Below are positions 57,083 to 64,000 of a stretch of DNA of 64,000 bases, in pieces. The DNA comes from Ipomoea triloba. Lineage: Eukaryota > Streptophyta > Magnoliopsida > Solanales > Convolvulaceae. The DNA lies in contig NC_044918.1 of NCBI RefSeq assembly GCF_003576645.1, positions 27,446,155 to 27,510,154 of the forward strand, in the 5' to 3' direction. A model generated the notes under the pieces. That model saw only the letters and a program-made list of their open reading frames with translations. It did no database searches and was not told the origin of the DNA. Position 1 is the first letter of the stretch; each line of letters starts with the position of its first letter. Both the position numbers and the translations under genes were made by a program.

Positions 57083-57368
57083 TTTAATTATTTGCATGTA
57101 GTTAACATATCATCTACCTTTAGTTAATAAATTATGCACTTATAAATAAATTTAATGTACACAATATGTTAATTACAAACATATAATAGATTAAATGCAT
57201 ATACATAATATATTAATTGTAGCAATTACATAATTTCGTGGGGCAAAAATAAAAAGAATTATTTGAAACCAATCATATTAACTACTTGGGGATTGGTTGA
57301 CAAAGAAAGTACTCAAATAATCCAAACAAATTGAAGCGGAATCGCTCTATTTTACTCTTATTGAATTT
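57083..57368. other. AT-rich non-coding DNA
   Basis: Nothing recognisable. 'acacaatatgttaatt' and 'catataatagattaaatgc' are simple AT sequence. Confidence 0.4.
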
Positions 57369-58110
57369 GTTGGTCCCAAGGGGATGGGGTACAAGTCTAG
57401 AGGGGGGGGTGAATAGACTTGTATAAGATTTTGCAAATCTTTTCAACCTCTCGTGTGTATTGAACTTAGGATGTTTAGGTTCGATACCTCACGAAGTGAA
57501 GACAAAGTTTTATGCGCAGCGGAAATGTTATCCCCTTTTAGTTAGCACGAGTAGTTAGTTCGAGAAGTGCGTTTATATGCAATGCAATCGAAAGGTTAGC
57601 GAGAGATAAAAACAGTAAGTAAATGCAAGAGAGATTTTTAAGTGGTTCGGCCAACCCGCCTACGTCCACTCTTCTTCCAGAAACTCCCTGGAAGGATTGC
57701 ACTAAAAACTTCCCTTATTTAGTACAATATCGAGCGCTTGAGCTTNNNNNNNNNNNNNNNNNNNNNNNNNATGGAGTCTGGAATAATGAATGAGATGCCG
57801 AACGTGAAGATTTCAAAATGGGCGGAAATGGATGACACGTCAGATTTCCACCACAAACGGTCAAAAGATGCACCAATGCTGAAGTGGTCTGATTCCCTAC
57901 AAACAAGGATAATGGGAATATAAAAAGAGTAACTTTTACCAAAAGACGAAAGTGAGCATGGACTCAAGAAAAGTGAACTATGGAACAGTCACTACAAGAC
58001 AAAGAGGTTCAAGTTACAAGATCACCACTCCATGAAATATGCTGAAATATGCAAGACCCATGATCAGCATGGGAGACAAATTTCAAACGGAATAATTTTC
58101 CCCCAACGGA
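57369..58110 (-). mobile_element. Probable SIRE-like copia LTR (3' LTR of the element to the right), with an N gap
   Basis: 'gtacaagtctagagggggg' followed by 'gtgaatagacttg', and 'agtggttcggccaacccg' (57635), are sequences I associate with SIRE/Maximus-type LTRs. 25 undetermined bases lie at 57746-57770. A purine tract on the minus strand (TTGGGGGAAAATTA, near 58105) could be the polypurine tract setting the inner edge. Boundaries are uncertain because no second LTR is in the window. Confidence 0.45.
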
Positions 58111-58459
58111 ATTATTCCTCTACTCTCATATATAAGGACGTAAAGACATGAAAAAGAGAGAAGAAGCGAAAGGAGTTCGAAATTCTTAAGAAGTGTCTGT
58201 CTAAAACGTTCAAGTGCAAGTGCTCAACTTGGAATATCATCCTGATATTCAAAACAGCGAGAAAACACATCTTAGTGTTTCAAGAGAGTTACAAAGCTTA
58301 AACTGTTATACATCCAGAAGGTGACCGAAGCTGCTCTACATCGAAGTTGATTCAACGATAGCTTGTGGTCAGATTGGAGCTTGTTACATTCAACTGTGAC
58401 AACCAAAAACACCTTGCTTTGGATTAAGCAAGAGAGGTGGAGTAACCTGGCAGCTGTCC

Positions 58460-58710
58460 GAGTGAAAGAAACCTGAGGCTTGACGCGGGCTTGGTGATCA
58501 AAGGTCAAGTGCTCGAGAGGTGGAGTAGCTGGAAGCGGGGAGAAAGACCTTGGAGAGGCGGAGTAACCTGGGAGCTGTCTTGTGAAGATCCTGAGGCTTG
58601 ACGCGGGCTTGGTGATCAAAGGTCAAGTGCTCGAGAGGTGGAGTAACAAGAAGCGGGCGAAAAACCTGAGGCTTGAGGCGGGCTTCGTGATCAGCCCATA
58701 TCGCCTGTTC
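58460..58710. repeat. Degenerate tandem repeats at the 3' end of the 967-codon ORF
   Basis: A unit beginning 'cctgaggcttga(c/g)gcggg' occurs at 58472, 58590 and 58665 (spacings 118 and 75), each followed by a 'gtgatca' segment. The first two continue into 'gctcgagaggtggagta'. Translated on the minus strand they give repeated HLTFDHQARVKPQ modules, the last of which overlap the ORF's end. Confidence 0.75.
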
Positions 58711-61401
58711 GAGAAGTTCGGCATGACGGCCTTGGGATTCACTTGTGCCAGCAGCAGGCATTGCAGCATTGCGGACCACAGCGAGTATTCTTTCGAGCTG
58801 AGCCATCTTCTGAGATTGATCAGCCATGAATTGACGTACTTCGCCAATGAAGACTTCTTCGGCCTGTTGATCATAGTCAGAAGTAGGAGATGAGGATCGA
58901 GATGTACCTTTCGTCGGAGAGGACTTGGGTGCTTCCAGATTTTCACCCATGACTTGCAATTGCGAGTCCACCTCTCGATTTAACGTCTGAGGATCCACAG
59001 GGACACAAGGTTCAGAGCTCGAAGGTAGCTCCATGTCAGGTGCTTCCCGATTTCCACCTGAGGGATGGATCACTTCTTGCTCCTCACCTCTCGAACCTGG
59101 AGCCTCAGCTTCAGCAACTGCGGTGATAGGGTCAGCCAGAGAGTGTTCTTCGGTATTGGATGCTTCCCTGTTTTCATCCAATAGTGGTTCCCCCTCAGCA
59201 TCACCTCTCGAACCAGTGCTGGGAACTTTGTCATCTGCTGGTGAGGTTGGAGACGTAGTGTCGACAGGTGCTTCCGGGTTTCCACCTTCGATGGTATCAT
59301 CAGTACTCCTCGAACCAGCAGGACTTGGGGCATTCTGCTCATGTTGCTCATTTGACTGCATTTCAGTCTGCTCTGATGAGTCTGGGATGATAATTATTTC
59401 AGGAGCAGTAGGAAAACCCGGCAGTGTGAGCAACGGAACTTCACCCTCTCGAATTGTCTGTGCTTCATCAGTAGTGGTCGAGGGTGTGGACTCAGGTGGT
59501 TGCAAAAGTAGAACGGTGTTAGGTGCCACTTGAAGTGCTTCAGAGGTCTCGGATTCACCTCTCGAAACTTCTACCTGTTCGTCCAGAGCAGAGTTGCTGA
59601 CTTGGGACAGTGGGATTGCGGCTGTTGCAATATCATCGTGAGCAACCCCAGAGGTCTCTCCTGGCCCTCTCGTGAACTCAACGTTCTGTCCCAAGGAGAT
59701 GGCAGTGGCGAGCCTGATATCTTCTCGAAATTGTGCTTCTATTTCAGGATCTTCTTCAGGCTCAGCTTCAACTTCTGGTGCTTCAACTGCTATGCTCTTT
59801 CCTTTATCAGTTCTTTCACTGTTCAGCTTCATTACTCGTGTTTCGTGGGCAAGATCCATCAGTTGTTGAGCTGGGATCTCGGAGATGCCCAACCACTGGA
59901 GTGCAAACTGCTCTTCTACCTCCATTTCAGCTGCTTGACTCATCAATTGAGTGAAAGAACTGGTCCTCCAGTTGATCCACCTGATCACCCTGGAGAAGTC
60001 ATCAAGAGTGGGTGCTTCCACTGCCAACTGAGTGGAAACTTCTTCATATAAGTCATCCCGCCCATCAGAGATGATTTCAGTAGCAGAGATTGCTTCGTCT
60101 ATCTGAGCTGTGATCTCTCGACTATGCTCCAAGAGATCATCTGCCACCCTGACTGTGTAGTCTGTCTCTCGAACCATCTCACATGGTTCTTCTGCATCTC
60201 CTTGTACTGGATCACTGATCCCAGTACTTTCAACCTCTCGAGCCATCTCTCGAGATAAACCAACAGAATCACCAGTACCCTCAGCAGTAATATCATCATT
60301 AACACACAAATCTCTTGACAGGGACCTGGTAGGGGGCACTCTCTCAACCTCAGTGGCCAGTGTAGCCTGAGGTTCCCCCTGGGCTTGTGCCCTGTCCTCG
60401 AAGGGTACTTGTATAACTGACGGTTCCACCTCTTGAACCCGGGTGACAGCAACAGTTTTGGCTTTCCTAGCCCTCTTTGGCAGATGAACCCTTTGTCTCA
60501 GTACATCGAGAGGTTCATCATCAGAATTCTTTTCCTCGGTTTGGGCTTTCCTTTTGCCCCTTCCGTTTGGCTGTGAGGGAGAAGGTGCAGCTTTAACACC
60601 TTTAGGTTTGGGGACTAGAGATTTCGTCCTACCCATATAGGTATTTCGATGAATCTCTTTTCCCTCCCTCAGTTCGAAGCCCTTCAGGCTTAGGAGAAAT
60701 TGCACAACAAAGCCGAAACCAACCTTTTTACTGATCGACAGGTTGGCGTTGGAGACTGAGCGCATCACTTGCTGTTGGAGGAAGTTGAAGATAATATGTG
60801 CCCAGTCCAGCTTGTTGTTGTTCCAGATGGCATGGAGGATTTTGAGGAGGTCTAGACTAACCTCGTCAGTTCCGGACACCTTGCCGAGCACAAACTTCAT
60901 GATTAGGTCGGCAGCGAGAGCAAACCTCTCCTTTAGGTGGTACTTGCGGAGGGCAGAGGATGCTCTGGGTGGTGCAGTCGCTAGTCGGATTTTCTCCCAG
61001 AAGGCTTGCTTGTCCAAGTCGTAATCCGATAGATGCTTGACTGCTTCCTCCGATGACGCGAAATCAAATGCCGCTCTGAGGTCACCTACAGATGTTGTGA
61101 TGGGAAAATCATTAAAGCGGCTTTCGATTTTACCCTTCGTGACCTTGGCATTTGCGAACCATTCTGTGAAGTCGAGGGGGTGAACGGTCCCGTAGTCGTG
61201 CGTCATGTATTTCATCAGTCCTGCTTTCTCAAACTTCTTCAGGACTTTTTCCGCCATTTTTGGATTAGGGGAGTTGGTGATGAAGCCGTTTCTGTCAAGG
61301 ATACTCCCCGCCTTGACTTGTTTGATCTGAGAGCGAATGTGTAGCAACTCCCTCTGATATGCGTCGGAAGATGAGGTTGATGTAGAGGATTCGGACGCCA
61401 T
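58498..61401 (-). CDS. 967-codon intact extra ORF of a SIRE-like element, function unknown
   Basis: ATG at 61401 opens a frame uninterrupted to the stop at 58498. Residues about 1-260 look globular, with WF/FxxW-type helices (VHPLDFTEWFANA, LKILHAIWNNNKLDW, KKVGFGFVVQFLLSLKGFEL). This resembles plant proteins encoded next to pol in retroelements. Basic stretches follow (GRGKRKAQ, PKRARKAKT; possible nuclear localisation), then a long acidic, Ser/Thr/Glu-rich low-complexity region. That region has recurring SRG...(E/N)xEAP modules. There is no signal peptide or membrane anchor, so it is not an obvious envelope. It lies downstream of integrase on the same strand, where SIRE elements carry an extra ORF. 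It is open despite its length, suggesting recent insertion or selection. I do not recognise a biochemical function. Confidence 0.6.
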   Translation of the reverse strand: MASESSTSTSSSDAYQRELLHIRSQIKQVKAGSILDRNGFITNSPNPKMAEKVLKKFEKAGLMKYMTHDYGTVHPLDFTEWFANAKVTKGKIESRFNDFPITTSVGDLRAAFDFASSEEAVKHLSDYDLDKQAFWEKIRLATAPPRASSALRKYHLKERFALAADLIMKFVLGKVSGTDEVSLDLLKILHAIWNNNKLDWAHIIFNFLQQQVMRSVSNANLSISKKVGFGFVVQFLLSLKGFELREGKEIHRNTYMGRTKSLVPKPKGVKAAPSPSQPNGRGKRKAQTEEKNSDDEPLDVLRQRVHLPKRARKAKTVAVTRVQEVEPSVIQVPFEDRAQAQGEPQATLATEVERVPPTRSLSRDLCVNDDITAEGTGDSVGLSREMAREVESTGISDPVQGDAEEPCEMVRETDYTVRVADDLLEHSREITAQIDEAISATEIISDGRDDLYEEVSTQLAVEAPTLDDFSRVIRWINWRTSSFTQLMSQAAEMEVEEQFALQWLGISEIPAQQLMDLAHETRVMKLNSERTDKGKSIAVEAPEVEAEPEEDPEIEAQFREDIRLATAISLGQNVEFTRGPGETSGVAHDDIATAAIPLSQVSNSALDEQVEVSRGESETSEALQVAPNTVLLLQPPESTPSTTTDEAQTIREGEVPLLTLPGFPTAPEIIIIPDSSEQTEMQSNEQHEQNAPSPAGSRSTDDTIEGGNPEAPVDTTSPTSPADDKVPSTGSRGDAEGEPLLDENREASNTEEHSLADPITAVAEAEAPGSRGEEQEVIHPSGGNREAPDMELPSSSEPCVPVDPQTLNREVDSQLQVMGENLEAPKSSPTKGTSRSSSPTSDYDQQAEEVFIGEVRQFMADQSQKMAQLERILAVVRNAAMPAAGTSESQGRHAELLEQAIWADHEARLKPQVFRPLLVTPPLEHLTFDHQARVKPQDLHKTAPRLLRLSKVFLPASSYSTSRALDL

Positions 61402-62272
61402 TGATGAAGGTTAGATGTTTTGGAGGGAATGAGTACTGCGTTTAGGATTTGGGGATTTTGGGTAAACGGTTTTAGCTTGAATCCGGGTAAAGAAGAAGGG
61501 TTTGGCTTTTATATCATGTGGATTCGGGTTGGATATATGGGTAGGGTTGAGAGCTTGACCCAAGGAAGGATACCGGTTTTCTTTAAGGAAGTAAAAGGTC
61601 AGAAATACCCCTAGTAACGGTCAGCGTATATGAAAAATAAGGGTATTTTTGGTAAATTAACAGAGCGGTTTTAGATTCAGGATAGTGGGGTAATAAAGAA
61701 AAGTAACTATATGATCATGCTCCCACTAATCAAGATAACTCCCTTAAGTGCGGAAAACCGCCAGTAACCGATGACCACGTGGCTAGCATTAATATCCAAA
61801 GTTAGCCGTTTCCCCTCATATATCAGATTCACCTCTCGAAGGTGAATTGTCTTCCACATGAGTTTAAGGATCTTCCCCCTGAGTGATTGATCCCTAAACC
61901 TCCTTATTCCTCCGTCTTGATCTGGTTAAGGATCTTCCCCCTGAGTGATTGATCCCTAACCCTCCTTATTCCTCCGTTCAGAGATATCAGTTTGTTATCT
62001 TTCGAAGTGACCTCTCGAACTACCCTTCTTCGAGACATAACGTATATAGACAAACTGATCGGGTGACCTCTCGAACTACCTTTCGAACACAGATTGCGAG
62101 AGAAACAAGTTTGATTCATTTAAAAGATATCACTTGGAACATATCCTTAAGTTCATTTAGTGATTTCCAGATACATTACATATGAATCAATATCCTATTA
62201 GATTCCTTAGAAACTTTTGTTTGGCCTTTGTCAGCCTAATAGGGATCTATCGTTAAAGCAGAAACTAGCCAT
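61402..62272. other. Spacer between the SIRE-like ORFs, with a 62-bp tandem duplication
   Basis: 'ttaaggatcttccccctgag' through 'ctccttattcctccg' occurs twice (from 61864 and 61926, period 62). On the minus strand each gives CTCAGGGGGAAGATC, a polypurine motif common in SIRE-like elements downstream of pol. Three CTCTCGA sites lie at 61832, 62019 and 62067. No gene is seen. Confidence 0.6.
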
Positions 62273-62768
62273 CTAAAGTCCTATTTGTCTAATAACAGAA
62301 CTAGGGGTGGCTATTCCCTTTTCTTGTTCTCCTCTCCGGAGCTGCTTACTGTAGTTGGGAATGACCATCTTCATCGCTAATCCTCTTAAGGTCCTTGGAT
62401 TAGGTATGATCACCCCTTTGACTGCTGCAGACCTCAGAAAGTCCCATCTGGTCTTCCTCTCCATTTCCCTTGGTTCTCCATTTGGTTGAGGAAGGCCCTT
62501 TTCCAGAATGTGCAGCAGTAGGAGTCCCTCTTGTGCAGGACTCTTCTCCCGATTCCAGTATCCCATCGTTGTGGATCTCCTCGCATTTGGGGATCCATTC
62601 ACCTTGGATGAGAATAGGATTCTTGCTTGGATTATCAGGAAGCTCCGCAATCTGTTCACCCTTCGTAGATTCTGGATAGTTTTCTCCTTGAAAATCTTTG
62701 GACTTGACTGCCGGTTTCTTTCCTTTATAAAAGAATGGAACACCATCTTTTCCTTTCTTTTTCTCCAT
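62273..62768 (-). pseudogene. Lysine-rich ORF fragment, frameshifted, function unknown
   Basis: ATG at 62768 opens MEKKKGKDGVPFFYKGKKPA and continues to about 62400. A second frame, overlapping it, carries the continuation (SAAVKGVIIPNPRTLRGLAM) to the stop at 62273. Taken together it is about 165 codons with one frame change near 62440. The product is basic. I recognise no domain. It lies between the pol remnant and the 967-codon ORF, on the same strand. Confidence 0.35.
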
Positions 62769-62971
62769 GAGAAGTTGATGATATGAACTTCTGAAAGAAA
62801 CCCTCTTATTTATAGCCCAATAAGGTTATCACTTTTGAGTCACGGGATGCAATATGAATGACCGTTCAATGCTTGTGTAACTCCAAAGCTGCCATAAAGT
62901 TGATGAAACCGCCCCTCACATGCGAAACAGTTCATGGCACTAAATACAAGAAGATAAGATTTGACCATTCA

Positions 62972-63464
62972 NNNNNNNNNNNNNNNNNNNNNNNNNNNNN
63001 NNNNNNNNNNNNNNNNNNNNNNNNNNNNNNNNNNNNNNNNNNNNNNNNNNNNNNNNNNNNNNNNNNNNNNNNNNNNNNNNNNNNNNNNNNNNNNNNNNNN
63101 NNNNNNNNNNNNNNNNNNNNNNNNNNNNNNNNNNNNNNNNNNNNNNNNNNNNNNNNNNNNNNNNNNNNNNNNNNNNNNNNNNNNNNNNNNNNNNNNNNNN
63201 NNNNNNNNNNNNNNNNNNNNNNNNNNNNNNNNNNNNNNNNNNNNNNNNNNNNNNNNNNNNNNNNNNNNNNNNNNNNNNNNNNNNNNNNNNNNNNNNNNNN
63301 NNNNNNNNNNNNNNNNNNNNNNNNNNNNNNNNNNNNNNNNNNNNNNNNNNNNNNNNNNNNNNNNNNNNNNNNNNNNNNNNNNNNNNNNNNNNNNNNNNNN
63401 NNNNNNNNNNNNNNNNNNNNNNNNNNNNNNNNNNNNNNNNNNNNNNNNNNNNNNNNNNNNNNNN
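62972..63464. other. Assembly gap (493 N)
   Basis: It lies where the RT and RNase H of the SIRE-like element would be expected. The true length is unknown. Confidence 0.95.
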
Positions 63465-63474
63465 TTGAGATGTG

Positions 63475-64000
63475 GGTTGAACATCTATGATCTGGATTTG
63501 ATCAACTGAGTCAGGAGCTTTCTTCTTGGTAGACTCTTCATCTTCTGATTCTGACTGGAGTTCCGCTACGTCTCGAATTATAGACTGCTTGTCTTCGAGA
63601 GGTAAGTTTGATCTCTCGATAGACTCTAGCTGATCTTCCTCAGCTGCTTCCGTTGTCTTTGATGGTTGATCTGTCGATGCCCTTTCATCAAAGGTAACAT
63701 GTATGGACTCTTCAACCACTAAACTCCGCTTGTTGAAGACTCTGAATGCTTTGCTTGTTGATGAGTATCCTAGAAATACTCCATCATCTGCCTTTCTTCA
63801 AAAGTTCTTCGTTGAGCCTTCCCATTGTTGTGGATATAGCATTTGCACCCGAATGTGTGGAAGTGGCTTACATTCGGTTTTCTATCATTCCACAACTCAT
63901 ATGGAGTCTTTCCAACTCCTTTCACGATCAAGGACCGATTTTGGGTATAGCACGCTGTGTTGATTGCTTCTGCCCAAAATCCTTGTGATATGTTGGCTTG
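63475..64000 (-). pseudogene. Copia (SIRE-like) integrase C-terminal part and integrase-RT linker, frameshifted
   Basis: From the window edge leftward: FWAEAINTACYTQNR, GKTPYELWNDRKPNVSHF and FGCKCYIHNN (end of the integrase region). A one-base loss near 63795 follows, then, in the next frame, ADDGVFLGYS, KAFRVFNKRSL and VEESIHVTFDE. An acidic linker (EEDQLESIER, ESEDEESTKKK) runs to the N gap. The order places RT inside the gap. The element continues beyond the right edge of the window. Confidence 0.8.

Noticed and set aside
59033..60051. Plus-strand ORFs of 166 and 173 codons opposite the 967-codon ORF
   Set aside because: Antisense shadows created by the biased codon use and low complexity of the real minus-strand frame.
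62858..62971. Plus-strand frame (CNSKAAIKLM... KKIRFDH) faintly like copia RNase H
   Set aside because: The match is weak, the strand is opposite to the neighbouring integrase, and the sequence runs into the N gap. Not enough to call.

Overview
This window is nuclear DNA of a flowering plant, most likely a eudicot. It carries multi-exon genes with GT-AG introns, plant LTR retrotransposons of several lineages, MITEs, long (TA)n tracts and assembly gaps. A SAG101-like gene, of a type absent from monocots, supports a eudicot. I cannot name the species. The base composition is AT-rich and the window is overwhelmingly mobile DNA.

Layout. 1-5700 is a MITE cluster built from a self-complementary foldback element of about 450 bp, plus a TIR element with a (TA)n core. 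5941-7453 (+) is a SAG101-like immune-signalling gene (EDS1/PAD4/SAG101 family) whose 5' exon is not in view. 7603-10027 (-) is a complete seven-exon BAT1/GABA-permease-type amino acid transporter. The two genes converge with 149 bp between them and are the only ordinary host genes I can support.

11352-28492 is one large, decayed Ty3/gypsy Tat-type element lying on the minus strand. It has degenerate gag, protease, RT/RNase H and integrase, and two extra ORFs on the opposite strand. Other elements are nested in it: a solo LTR of 3977 bp (19187-23163), a candidate solo LTR of 1.4 kb (24205-25622) and a TIR element in its right LTR (27126-27851). 28493-30153 is microsatellite, short tandem repeats and a Stowaway-like MITE. 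30154-33179 is a second solo LTR of the same Tekay-like family.

34617-48330 (+) is an Athila-type Ty3/gypsy element with 1.31-kb LTRs that encodes only gag-protease. A young, almost intact Ty1/copia element (42358-46763, minus) sits in its 3' region. 48331-50577 is a truncated copia element joined to a LINE fragment, followed by a TIR element with a 'TTCTGTGTATT' minisatellite. From 57369 to the window end is a SIRE-like copia element on the minus strand with a 967-codon intact extra ORF (58498-61401) and an integrase fragment.

Assembly. Single-N junctions at 3904, 35547 and 52005 each follow a block that is then repeated in direct order; two of these repeats look identical (1649 and 4352 bp). 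Removing the 1650-bp repeat makes the two Athila LTRs equal in length (1314 and 1315 bp). These duplications are therefore almost certainly unmerged contig overlaps, not biology. True N gaps lie at 27381-27643, 57746-57770 and 62972-63464.

The nearest things to an undescribed system are: the antisense ORFs of the Tat element, which have their own TATA boxes and intron-like segments; the gag-protease-only Athila element; and the 967-aa retroelement ORF with its strongly over-represented CTCTCGA motif.
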